Shown: positions 23,103 through 34,235 of the stretch, piece by piece
Position numbering within the stretch: position 1 is the stretch's first letter
How the letters are laid out: each line of letters begins with the position of its first letter
Assembly: GCA_021399435.1 (NCBI GenBank)
Contig: JAJTUP010000011.1
Location: 806,001 to 870,000, forward strand
Direction: 5' to 3'
DNA: 64,000 bases
From: Diaporthe sp. PMI_573
Taxonomy: Eukaryota; Ascomycota; Sordariomycetes; Diaporthales; Diaporthaceae
Notes under the pieces: generated by a model
Database searches by the model: none
What the model saw: the letters and a program-made list of their open reading frames with translations, nothing else
What the model was told of the DNA's origin: nothing
Program-made: the position numbers and the translations under genes

Positions 23103-25685
23103 CATCCCCCGAGGAAGGAGCTGGATTGACGTGAACAGAACACTACGGGGTGTGTGACAATCTGTGAAATAGTCGTAGAATAGTTTTTTAGACTACGTGC
23201 TACGGCTCATGTGAGCCCCTGCACTGTGTATATCGACTTGAATACAGCCAGCCCAGACCCACGGCCTCAGATACGGTCGTGCTTGACAGCCTCGTTCTGT
23301 GACTCCTGTAAACAATGGTGGCTTGCTTCCACTTCCGCAATCTCGATGTCACGTATGAAACAATACTGCGACAATCGAGCGAATGGTTCAGATCATCATG
23401 AGGAGATATCGTCTAAAATACTAAACAAAGCGATGTTCCCCGGCGACAGCGCCTTCCATGCCATTATATCCTATGTCCCTTCAGTTTCCAGCCTCCGACC
23501 ATTGATCCACCTCGCAAGACCTTCACGTCGAGTGAAATAGAAATTAGAATAAATATTGCTGCACATGTCCTACTGAGAGATATGGTGCGGACGGTGAGTA
23601 GCTATAAACATATGTTTATGGCGTTGATGAATTACACATCTTTCCAATTGTCTCGGATCGCATAGAACTAATACAGATCACTCAACCTGAATTTCTCTGC
23701 TCTTCCTCCATCTACAATGGATTTCGTACAAGTGCCTAGAGAGAGTCTTTGTAGAACTCCACTTACCTATGAAGCTCGTTGTATGAGGCTTGTATAGCGA
23801 AATAATTGTACCTTCTTAAGAAATCAAGACTGCACTGCTTGTCTTGTGACGACCATTGTTGTTCCGGCTTCGTAGAGCAACTCAAAAAGTATAAATATTC
23901 TGTATCAACGCTGGTCTGCAATTGCTCCTAGTATTTACACTCAATTCAGATGGAAACTGTTTTGAGCTGAGTGCTTCAAGCTCCAGCCAGTCTTTGTGCC
24001 GAAACCTCGCGATAATTTTGCCGTTTGAAAAGTACTCCCAGACCGCTCGTCTCCTCATTGCCAAAGAGGCAACCAGCCGGGGATACTTGGCCCGTGTGAG
24101 GAGGTCCCTTACTTGCCAGGCACACGTGAAGATCACGGCGTCCAGAGCCGAGATTGTCGCATTACGATCGCCACCCGGTATCAGACTTCACACCGAAGAT
24201 CAGTACCTGAGATTCATGTAGTGAGACGAGCTTAGGGGTTTGTTCATCCATCTTGAGCCCGCATTCCCATGGGTTGAACCAGACATTTTCGGAACGCAAA
24301 ACGGTCCACCAGCACTCTCAAGGAAGAGTCCCTCCTCCGATCGGCTGAACTTAGCGGCTCGCTCAACTCGTCGAGGTTATCTCTGTTTCGCATGAGCGTC
24401 CTGACAGGCATGATATCCGCATTGAAGAGAACCACAGCGGATCACTTGAGCACGCTCGTGTTTGCGTGGTGACGTGCGCTACACGTGATCCTGCCCCAGA
24501 TTCCTGATCGAGGGGACCGACACGAACGAGCAAGAAGGTCGTTTGAGCCAGTGAGCCCCCGCGGTCTGTTCATCAACGGCTAGGCAGCAGACATCGAGAA
24601 CAGAGACTCCACTGCTCTCGACGGACAGGTGTAGACGTATGCCCTGGGCTTGGGCGGAGTGCAGCTCTGCATGGATGGCGTCGTAGTCGGAAGTAGGGCC
24701 CGCGGCCGTGGCATTTACTGTTTCCGCCGTCTCCTGTCTGAACGTATTCTCATGGGTTGGCCCTTTCGCCAACACCGGTGCCGTGCCATCCTGAGAAGAG
24801 AACGGATACTGCCGTTGCCCGTTCCTTAGCCCTGAGCTTAGCCCCGACCTGTGGCTTCCGACAAAGGCCTATGGTAAATCCCGCGTCATGGTCTCGAACC
24901 AGATATTGGCGGAGACCTGGTGCAATTCGAGAATTTCTTTCTCCGGGGGCTGAGAAAGTCGAAGTCCGTGGCTTTCTGGGGCACGTTAGTAGTATAGGAG
25001 GCATCGATATAAGGGTCCCAAGTTCTGTGGTAGCAAGGGGTGCCTCTTCACTTGCTGCATGTGCAGCATTCTTGGACTCGTCTTGAGCAAAAAGCTACAG
25101 GTTGAAGCTTGTGTGGAGAATGTCCTGTTAAACCCCTTGATATGCTGGCATTCGTCTTCTCCACGTGCTTTCATTTGTGTTGGGCCATGCCGTGCCGAAG
25201 AACCGATGCTATAGTGGCGGCCCCAGCCGGAGCAAAGGCCTCGAGCGTGCATCGGGGAGATTCAAGACCTTGATGGAATCCCTATAGCCAGCTGATCTGA
25301 TGCAGCAATTTTTGGACGATCTTCTACCGTTCTGTCTGATTTTGCGTTACGGATCGAGGTCCAACCACTTATAGACGTCATGTTGGCGTACTGCAGTGCT
25401 GTAGTGCAGCGCTTCTAGCCTCAAGCGTCATCATGAGCATGACATCATTCCCCATCACTCCTGTGATATGTGTGTGTCCTCCCTTTCCTTCTTAACTTCA
25501 AACACCTCCTGTTCTCAATTCATTATTCCAATTGAAACTTTCCAATCAGGCAAATCCACCAATTTTACTTCCTAATCTCCACCTTGATACCTTGACGGCT
25601 TTCGACCTCATCTCCAGCAGCTTCCTTCGAGCAGCATCACAGGCCAAAACACGCCTCTTCCAACAAACCAGCACCCACAGCCAAC
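23103..25685. other. Non-coding stretch
   Basis: No gene I can support. Several short frames at 24.2-25.2 kb, mostly minus, lack domains and could not be joined into one model. The part from 23.2 to 23.9 kb is visibly more AT-rich. The right end from about 25.45 kb is pyrimidine-rich and probably the promoter and leader of the LEA-like gene. Confidence 0.45.
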
Positions 25686-26164
25686 ATGTCTTTCCTCACA
25701 GAGATGACCTTCCGCCGTATGGCAACCATCTCCCGCACTGCGGCACGTTCTTCCAACTTCACATCTACCGCGCCACGAGCAGCCTTCTCTACCACAGTCC
25801 AGCTGCAAAAGAACCCCGTTGATGCTACCAAGGATGGCTTGAAGAAGGTGGACCGCGTGGTGTCTGACAAGCTCGTTGACGGCATCGACATTGGAGGTAA
25901 GCAAGCTGGTTACAAATCCGCTTGTAGGAACATCGGGGAACTCAGGAGCTAACTAACCGAACAGTCGCCGCCAAGGACAAGGTCAAGGACGCCACCTCCA
26001 AGGTCAGCGGAGGCGATGTCAAGGGCAAGGCGGCCGAGCTGAAGGGTGAGGCCAAGGGGAAGGCACAGGAGCTCAAGGGCGACGCGAACCAGGCTGCTGG
26101 CCAAGCTAAGGGCAAGGCTGCTGAGCTGAAGGGCGAGGCCAAGAAGAAGGTGATTGAGCTATAA
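25686..26164 (+). CDS. LEA-like, probably mitochondrial stress protein
   Basis: Exons 25686-25896 and 25965-26164, with a 68-nt GTAAGC..AACAG intron, give 136 aa. The N-terminus has a presequence-like stretch rich in Arg, Ser and Thr with no acids (FRRMATISRTAARSSNF, then APRAAFSTTVQL). The second exon is a hydrophilic Ala/Lys/Glu/Gly repeat built on units such as KGKAAELKGEAK and KGKAQELKGDAN, an amphipathic pattern seen in late-embryogenesis-abundant (group 3 LEA) proteins. Such proteins protect membranes and enzymes under drying or heat; the mitochondrial location is inferred from the presequence. A second in-frame Met at MATISRT could be an alternative start. Confidence 0.8.
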
Positions 26165-26916
26165 ACGCCGGCAAGGAGTGGCGAAAAGAGTAATTATTAC
26201 AACGACACGATGACAAGTTGGGCACCTACACACCACCAGAGGGAGGAGCCATCTTGATCACCTGTACTTTTACTGGTTTTACAGCATTGCATTGCTCGGT
26301 GAAGGGTTTGCCAACGGAATGAAAGAAAAAGATAACCAATTTGGTGTTCGCCTTACCACTGCAAACTGACTGGCTAATAGTCTTGAGTGACTTGTTCCAA
26401 TGAGCTTATGCGTGTTTCCCCTTCTGTGTCCTGACCTCTCGTAGAGAAACACAGCTGAAGGTTTCTACCCCGCCATCATCCCTTCACATGCAAGGAGAGC
26501 GACACAGGGTTCACAATGCGGCGCTAAGCTGCAGACCAGCTCTAGGCCGATGGGTAGGGTAGCGGTGCAGTACGGGCGGTTCAGTGGAGAGCGCTCCTAC
26601 TGGCGAAGATAAAGGCTAATCAACATGCCACTGCATACTGCATATCAACAATGCGTGGCGATTGCGCCGCCATCCCAGCGATCTACCTGCAGGCGAGAAC
26701 TCCTCGGAGCTACGCTGCAGGTCAGCTTACTCCAGGAACTCGGGAGGGGAAGTTTCAGTTGTTGATGAGGCCCAACAGTATGGGGGTGGCGTTGGCTGCA
26801 GTCTTGGGCGCGGCGCGATCGATCTCATCGTCTGTAGGCATGACGGCCTCTTTCACCCACCGCCGCTGTCATATCGCGCTACAACATTGTTTGTTCACAT
26901 GGGAGTCTCGTTCAAC
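26165..26916. other. Intergenic region before the FAD oxidase
   Basis: No gene seen. It holds the 3' region of the LEA-like gene and the promoter of the BBE-type oxidase. The oxidase frame stays open upstream of its ATG at 26917, but that extension lacks a signal peptide and looks non-coding. Confidence 0.5.
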
Positions 26917-28717
26917 ATGAGATTGACAAGCACGACGCTGTGCGTCCTGGCCCAGTTCTTGTCTTTGGCTCTGGTGCGCGCAGCAGGAGGTGGCAACCGT
27001 CCAGTTGATCCTACTCTCAGCTCCCTGAGCTCCATGCTATCAGGAGACGCCGACATATATTTGCCGGGATCGGAGGGCTTCGCAAACGGGACCCTCACCC
27101 TGGCTGCCAAGAAGCCCCAGCTAGACGCCTTGGTCAGAGTGGCCACGGAAGAGGACGTCCGGAACACGGTATTTGGGAATGCCCTGCATAAACTCCAGGA
27201 TGGCTTCTCATGATACTGACTGCAATATCCGTGGCGAACAAGATTCGGTATGCCGACGCCTTCAACAGGCCGTTCCTTGCCATCACAGGCGGCCACGGCG
27301 AGACATGGGACCTTGGCAACGTCAAGAACGGGATCGGCATTTCGATGCGCGGTATGGCGTACGTCCTCATCTCTGACGATGGTCGAACTGCGACAATCGG
27401 CGGCGGGATCCAGTCGGGCGAAGTGATCGCGGCACTGTGGGCAAGGGGAAAGCAGGCCGGTATGATGGCCTATCGTCCTCTTTCTGGATTTGATCTCTCT
27501 CCCTGTATCCTTGCATCGACGGTATACTGACCGATAGCCGTGCTCTTATAGTCACCACGGCCTGCGACTGCGCAGGTATCATATCTCCTATGCTCGGCGG
27601 GGGTCACGGCTGGCTTCAGGGGCAATACGGCCTGTTGACAGACAATATTCTCTCGGCGCGCGTCGTGCTCGCCGACGGGACCGCCGTGACTGCTTCCCCC
27701 ACTGTGAACAGCGACCTCTTCTGGGCGATCAGGGGCGCCGGCCATAATTTCGGTGTCGTGACCTCGGTCGAGTACCGCATTTTCGACGTCGAGCCGGGAC
27801 AGGGCCGGGTGTGGGCTTACGAGGAATACGTCTTCAAACAGGACAAGCTGGAGGCGTTGTTCGAATGGGCCAACGGGCTACTGCAGGGCGACGAGGGCTC
27901 GCCGCAACCGGTCGAGCTGACACATTACGGGCATTTTGAGTTCCGCCCTGAAGTTGACTCCGAGAATGTGAGCACGCTTACTCTATTTGTGTTGGGCCGG
28001 AAATGAGTCTTACAGACAGCTCATACTGACTCATCTCGGAACGAAAAGCCAGTCATCGTCTTCTGGCTCATCTGGCAGGGCCGCGGGACCGTCCCGCCAG
28101 TATATACGGACCGCGCCCGAGCTCTGCTTCCCGTAAGCATCAGGGCCGACACTACGGACATAACGGGCATGAATGCTGTAGCGGGCGCAGCGTATGGCAC
28201 GCCAGCCTGTGCCAAGGGCTCAAACAGCGCCACGATGTTTGGTGTGTCGCTGAGAAAGTGGAACATCGCAGGCCTGCGGGCGATGCTGGACATCTACAAA
28301 ACCCTCCCGCCGGAGCTGCGCAACTCCTTCGTCCTGCTAGAGGCGTACGCGACCAGGGGGGTCGAGGCTGTCCCTGACGACGAGACGGCCTACCCGGACC
28401 GTTTCAACCAGATCTTGGCCGCCCCAACGATGTATTACGCGCTAGGGAATGCCACTCTGGATAACATCGCGGCGGACTTTGGGGCAAGGATGAGGCGTGC
28501 TTTGTGGGATGGCAGTGGGCAGCCTCTTCATGCGTATGTGAATTATGCGCACGGTGACGAGAGCCTCGAGGCGCTGTACGGATACGAGGACTGGCGTTTG
28601 TGGAGGCTGAGGATGCTCAAGGTGAAGTATGACCCATTTGGTAAATTCGGGTACTATGCGCCTATCACGCCAATCAAACCCGGAATTCAAGACATGGTAG
28701 AAGGACGGGCACACTGA
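26917..28717 (+). CDS. Secreted FAD-linked oxidase, BBE type
   Basis: Four exons, 26917-27168, 27243-27459, 27552-27967 and 28049-28717, give 517 aa. Each junction restores a family motif: [34 protein letters not shown], and [14 protein letters not shown] signal peptide ([20 protein letters not shown]) starts the protein. The PCMH FAD-binding domain has ITGGHG, whose His is the usual covalent flavin site, and [20 protein letters not shown] with RVVLADG. The C-terminal BBE segment is [17 protein letters not shown] with [15 protein letters not shown]. Fungal members oxidise sugars or alkaloid-like and polyketide substrates; the substrate is unknown here. It is flanked by a LEA-like gene and an RTA1 gene, with no sign of a shared pathway. 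Confidence 0.87.
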
Positions 28718-29901
28718 AAACTGCTGCGGAAGGGACGATTGGGAGAACGGCAAGAAAGCCAGAAATCGCTGTCGCGGTAAAAGTTGATTGAGAAACTTGA
28801 GAAGGTCATCAAGGAAAAATGGGCCCAGATGCAGATGGTGGCTTACATGTGTCGATCCTGAGACATTTTGGAGGGCATCGCCTTTGGTCATCATCTTGGG
28901 GGACAAAGGAGACCTCGCGACCATCGGGACAGGGCTGGCGGGCGACAACTTTGTGTTTGTGTGATTTTTTCCCACGTCCGGCTAAACCATGAATTGAAGT
29001 AATGTATAGCCTGAGTGCACGGTTCTTCTGCTTATGCGTCTGCTCACAGATTTGGTTTGTTGTTAGGACACTGGGAGGCAGTTGAAGGATCAGGCCGGGC
29101 TTGGAGATATGTCCCGACTCCGTCGGCAGAAAAGACTCCACCACAGCCTTGCCTCAGATCCCGAATACAAAGTATTTCTGCCCGTATCCGAGTCCGTTCC
29201 ACGTGGCAGAAGAACATCCGTGTGGTCCTTCTTGTCTTTGTTGACAGAGCTCGGACTAGACCCATTCGTAGGGGTCAGCCCAAGCCACAATGCGTAATCG
29301 GCCTTAGACGCGACTCACTCGATCCTTCGTGAGAGAAAGGAGCTCTTCGTTCTGGACCCACTTATCTCGTAAGGACCCTGCACAAACAGACAACCTACCG
29401 TAGTAGTTGACCTTCCCGGATCTAAGCTATTTTTCTCCGGGGTCTGGTCCCCGGGACAATCGCTTGTCCATCATGAAGAGGGCCAATGGGACAAGGCGCC
29501 GATATCTTAGCTAAGTCGCGGATGGATCAGATCTTCAGGATTGCATCCTGGCTGAGGCTCGTTTCTTCCCGTTGCAGCGCAGGAGCAAAAGCGCCTGGCC
29601 AGGTGTGGCTTGCTCAGCCTCCTGGTCCATCTATTCCTACTCGTCAGCACCATACGATGGAATTCAGCAGCAGAGTTTCGAAGGTAGGCATATAAAATTG
29701 CAACCATCCTTCGTTGAAAATTGCTGATGTATTTGTATCATCTCTTCGCCAGTGCCTAAATCCATCCAAATAGACAGGCAGAAAACATTATAGCCCTATT
29801 CATAATCCTGCCATTACGTCGATTTCTTTCTCTTTTTTCTCTCTCTTGAGAATTCGATCTTCGTTCCGACACATCGTCTAAACCCTACGAACACTGCCAA
29901 A
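28718..29901. other. Intergenic region
   Basis: No supported gene. The last 100 or so bases before 29902 are pyrimidine-rich with a CT-rich leader typical of fungal promoters, and belong to the RTA1 gene. Confidence 0.5.
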
Positions 29902-30954
29902 ATGTCGTCGTCGCAACCGCTATTTGCCAACATGACGCAGCCCGAGATTGATGAGCTCATGATAGAAATTCAATCGGGCTGCTATGCCTACACATCTCTT
30001 CTCGAGCCGAGTTATGGCTACACCCCATCTTTCGCTGGAGGCATCGTGTTGAGCGTCCTATTTGCCATTCCATTTCTCTACCACACCTTCCGATCAGTCC
30101 AACTGCGAAAAGCAACATCTATTTTGCTCGCGTTGGGAGCTCTCAGTCAGTCCCACCGCCCCTGATAATCATGCATGCTCAAGTTGCTGACGTTGCCATG
30201 TGTTACAGCCGAACTCATAGGATGGGCTTCCAGGACTTGGGCCGCCAAGTGTCCATACAACAGAGATGCCTTTCTCAGCCAGATCGTCACTCTAATCATC
30301 GCGCCCGTGTTCTTCAGCGCCGCCCTCTACGTCCTTCTCGGCAAGCTAATCAATGACCTGGGCCGCGCCTCTTCTTTCCTCTCCGCGAAGTGGTACACCA
30401 TCATCTTCTGCACCTGTGACGTCGCCTCCCTTGTCATCCAAGCAGCCGGCGGCGCTATGGCCTCGATGGCCGACACAGACGAGCAACAGGACCTGGGCAC
30501 AAACATCATGGAGGGCGGCATCGCCTTCCAGCTCGCCACCATGACGCTCTTCGGCGTGCTCCTGGGCGACTTTGCCCGGCGCATCTCGACCAGCAAGTTC
30601 GGCCTGCGAGACTCCGTCACGCGCGGCCTGCAGCTGGTCCTCGGCGCCATCTTCCTCAGCTTCGTCGTGATCTACATCCGGAGCATCTACCGTACCATCG
30701 AGCTCGCCCAGGGCTGGAGGGGCCACCTGATCACCCACGAGGTGTACTTCATCGCGCTGGATGCTGCCATGATGGTCATCGCCGTGGCTGTGTTCATGCC
30801 GATTGACCCTGCCGTCATGTTGAACGCGAAGAAGTTCGCCTTTACCCCGTCCAAGCAGAGCCCGAGTGCTGATGTCTCGGACGCCGAGGTCGCGATGGCT
30901 GGACCCCAGTACACAGCACGTGCCAGCTATGGTCGAGCTGCGGAGCCATACTAG
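29902..30954 (+). CDS. RTA1-like lipid-translocating exporter family protein
   Basis: Exons 29902-30145 and 30209-30954, with a 63-nt GTCAGT..TACAG intron, give 329 aa. About seven hydrophobic helices are visible, for example GIVLSVLFAIPFLYHTF, IVTLIIAPVFFSAALYVLL, YTIIFCTCDVASLVIQAAGG, FQLATMTLFGVLLGDF and LGAIFLSFVVIYIRSIYR. Family landmarks are the junction segment TELIGWASR, the QIVTLIIAPVFFSAALY helix, the DVASLVIQAAGG helix, and RSIYRTIELAQGW followed by the acidic, conserved HEVYFIALDA. RTA1-family proteins in yeasts are linked to resistance against toxic lipids and sterol-active compounds; the transported substrate here is unknown. The hydrophilic tail (KQSPSADVSDAE) is probably cytoplasmic. 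Confidence 0.9.
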
Positions 30955-32152
30955 ATCGAGTTCCTTTTTCTTTTGTCTTATGATGGGTATGGAGTGGTAA
31001 GGGTAATTACAATATTCGTGTTGTTTTCAATGTTGCGACGGCGTTCGGTTGGTTAGTGCTATAAATTGGTGAAATAGAAACATGTCACCTGGGAACTTAA
31101 ACTATGACAGAGAATAGACAGTGGTCGGTATGATTGGTTAAATGTTTAGGGAGTTGCATATGGCTTGTACACAGAACAAGGAAATAAGATACCATGGTCA
31201 CGCATGCACTGCTCCAACACAGCATTAGGATCAATTGTTGTGACTTGAAGGGCCAAAATGTTATTTTCATAGAGTGCTAGCCCACAAAATCTCGGAAATT
31301 TTCTATGTTTCTTTTTGGCGCATTAGAAATTCACAAACACATTTGAGACATGCCCGGCCGACGGTATGGCCGCATGCTCAACTCTGAAGATGCCTACCGC
31401 CAGTCGACGAACTGCGATGACCCAATGACAAACAGCTCCCCAAGAACTGGGTGTCTGCTGACCGACTGACTGCCAAAACCTCCACACTTAATTAAAATGT
31501 CAACACTGATCTGGCCCCGCTCCTTTACTCATGATCTGCCGCAGTGTTCCCAAAGAAGCGTCAACCCGCATCACGGAGCTGAGGCCATCTAACTCGAGAT
31601 GCATGCAAATGATATCCGGTAGTATCTTGAGCTGGCAATTCATCCATTTAAAACACTGAAACCGCTGTTCCTTGGTCCTCATACGCTTGGGTAGTAATTA
31701 CGCCGAGCTAGGGCGTTGCGTGAGGGGATACTAATATGAGGTCCAGCAAGACGTGAGGAAAGTTGGAGGTGTTTTTCTGGTTCTACGCAAGCCTGCCAAG
31801 AAGTTGGTCAGCCATTAGGAAGAAATATATTAGGCATCTCATCTCTGCTTCGAGAACTCCGCTTCTCCATCTGGCACTCTCGGCCTCTGTCGCATACAAC
31901 ACCCATGGATCTACATTTGCTATGTTTCGGCGGGTGTGTACAGCGGAACAACCCCGGCTAGAAATTCATCCGGATATGACCCCCTACACGATGTTGAGAT
32001 TGATGAACCACCACGATGGGATACCTGATATAAATCAGCAGCTCTCACAATATAGACAGTCTGAGTCCTTCCAAGTGATAATGCCCTATGTTCTCTAATC
32101 GCGTGCAGCCGAACATTAAGCCTACGACTGTAAGACCGTAATCGACATCACG
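30955..32152. other. Intergenic region
   Basis: No supported gene. Short frames at 31.5-32.1 kb have no domain or targeting signal. The left part is AT-rich, consistent with a 3' untranslated region. Confidence 0.5.
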
Positions 32153-33510
32153 ATGCTTCCCCCAACTGCTTTCGTGGCGTTTGCTGCTAGCCTGGTAGTA
32201 CAGTTGGTCTTAGCACATCCGGAAGAGCTGTACGACAAGAGAGCGCACTTAGACGAGATCACGAGACACCACGTCGTCGCCGAGGTAAATTCACGAGCTC
32301 TACAAGCATGCGCGGACCAGCCCCGCGTTAAGGCACGCAGGGCAGAGGCCGTTGCACGGCGAGCAGCAACCTTTGAAAGACTCCGTCAGGAAAGAGGCTT
32401 GGCCGATGGTAAGTCGTGAGGACTTTTGCCATAGAGATCCAGGAGGCTGACAGAGGTATCGCAGCACCCTTCATACACCGCCGCACTGCTGCGGACTTTC
32501 GCAAGTGGAACGATATAGACCACAACAAGACGGGCCTCGTATCGTATGGCCCTTCGACCCCGGCCGGCGACATCTTTGGCGCCAATGCATCTTGCATCCT
32601 CGCACCGGACAATGCGAACGGGCCGTATTTTGTGTCACAGGAACTCAGTAAGCAGCCTCAAGCATCAAGTGTCTCATTTACCAAGAACGGACATGTGCTA
32701 TGCCAATACGATGTTGCTTCTTGTCTCATTGTCCGATTGCGAGGCAGCAGCTGGTTGAGAAGTTCTTGGACCTTGTTCGAACAGTTTCTGCACGATGCTT
32801 ACCCCTGGATCGCTTGAGAACTGATTCTTGATGCTGTAGTTCGGCAAAATGTCAGTGAAGGCATCCCCGGAGTGCCGATGCACCTCGAGCTGCAATTCAT
32901 CGACATCAACACGTGTGAGCCAGCGGACGTGCTTATCGACATTTGGTCCTGCAACACAACGGGCAAGTACAGCGGCGTCAGCGCCCGCGGGCAGGGAGGA
33001 CTTAAGACCACCTGGCTCCGCGGCGTGCAAAAGACGGACAAGGATGGTGTTGTTCGCTTCGATACCAACTTCCCGGGACACTACGACTTCCGCGCCACGC
33101 ACCAGCACATCATCGCTCATGTCGGCTCCCAGGTCCTGCCCAACGGGACGTACACGGGCGGAAAGGTGGCACACCTTTCGCAGCTCTTCTTCGACCAGGA
33201 CCTGAGAGACATGATCGAGGCGCTGCCGCCGTACAACCAGAACCGGATCCGGGCGACGACCAACTTGGCCGATGGGTTCACTGGCTACTCGGCGTCGTCG
33301 GCATACGATCCGTTGATGAACTATGCCGTGCTGGGCAGTGCTGTGACATCAGGACTTTTTGCATGGCATGAGCTGGGTATCAACACGAGCTCGAACTGGG
33401 ACACATATGCGACGTATGCTTCGATCTGGGCGGCGGGCGGAGGCCGTGATAATCCTGCTTTCAATTTCTCAGTTGTTGGGACACCTCCACCAAGTTCTGG
33501 TGGGATGTAG
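32153..33510 (+). CDS. Secreted intradiol ring-cleavage dioxygenase
   Basis: Three exons, 32153-32408, 32456-32647 and 32840-33510, with introns of 47 and 192 nt, give 372 aa. A signal peptide (MLPPTAFVAFAASLVVQLVLA) is followed by a His-containing propeptide-like region. Splicing restores GPYFVSQEL|IRQNVSEG, the family pattern before the core. The intradiol core has INTCEPADVLIDIWSCN, GKYSGVSARG (first Tyr ligand), then FPGHYDFRATHQHIIAHV, which carries the second Tyr and both His ligands of the non-haem Fe(III). The enzyme should open catechol-type rings between the two hydroxyls. Secreted fungal members act on lignin- or plant-derived catechols outside the cell. The tail is rich in Gly, Ser and Pro. 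No neighbouring gene of the beta-ketoadipate pathway is seen. Confidence 0.9.
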
Positions 33511-34235
33511 TGTGAGACGGGTTGAGCTGGGGCGCTCCCGGGGCCGGGTTGCTCTTTGGTTCCTAGGTATACGAAGCAATAGAGACCCATGCCAGTTCCT
33601 ACTTGGTGCCAGCAGAACCAATGCATTCGAGATGTGAATGAGAAAGTGTGGTCGTGCTGACTGACTGTGGAATGTTGACCCGACCGTTCCACTGTTTTAC
33701 GATGCGTCTCGAGGGAAACATAGAGAACAAGAACCACACACGAGTGCACAGGGAAAAATCTAAAGCTCTTCATTCATGGTGCATGCATCTGGCATTTGCT
33801 TTTCGAGGGTCGGAAAAAGGGACAGAGATGGGAGGGTGTACACGGATTGATGGCGTTTGGAAGGGGACACAGGATGGCCTTATGTAATCCGAGCGAGCAG
33901 GGGAGCACGGGCCATCATCGAAGCTCCCGTCGCGTCGAGCTTGGAGCTGGCGCGCTTCCAAAGTTTTCCACTTCAGCCAGCGACCCAGCCAACCATACCA
34001 GCCTGGTTCATGCCTGCAGCGACCACATCGAGGGGCTGTCTTGGTCTTTGTTATTGTCCACTTTAACCTCGACATGACCCTTTGACCCGTCCTCGTACTT
34101 GCGGAAGACCCCCCGGAGCTCGTTTCTGTGGGCGCCTCCCACTGGCAACCTTTCTTCCCTCGATTCGTGTTCCGTCGCCCTGCCTGCCCAATCTGCCAGC
34201 CATAACAACAACAACAACAACGAAGAACCCGCACG
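33511..34235. other. Intergenic region
   Basis: No supported gene. The right end, just before 34236, has CAACAA repeats that look like the leader of the next gene. Confidence 0.5.

Noticed and set aside
21807..23143. Two minus-strand frames of 432 and 381 codons over the enoyl-CoA hydratase gene
   Set aside because: They are antisense to a clear two-exon gene with catalytic motifs. GC-rich codon use keeps the complementary frames open. Their sequence is Arg/Gly/Ser-rich with no domain.
24857..24930. tRNA-like T-loop (GGTTCGAGACC) on the minus strand near 24.9 kb
   Set aside because: No matching acceptor stem or anticodon arm could be found around it.
32698..33174. 158-codon minus-strand frame over the intradiol dioxygenase
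   Set aside because: Antisense to the catalytic exon, which carries all metal ligands.
8000..33510. Secondary-metabolite or aromatic-degradation cluster combining monooxygenase, BBE oxidase and intradiol dioxygenase
   Set aside because: Genes are 17 kb or more and 4 kb or more apart, separated by housekeeping and structural genes. There is no polyketide synthase, NRPS, terpene cyclase or pathway regulator.
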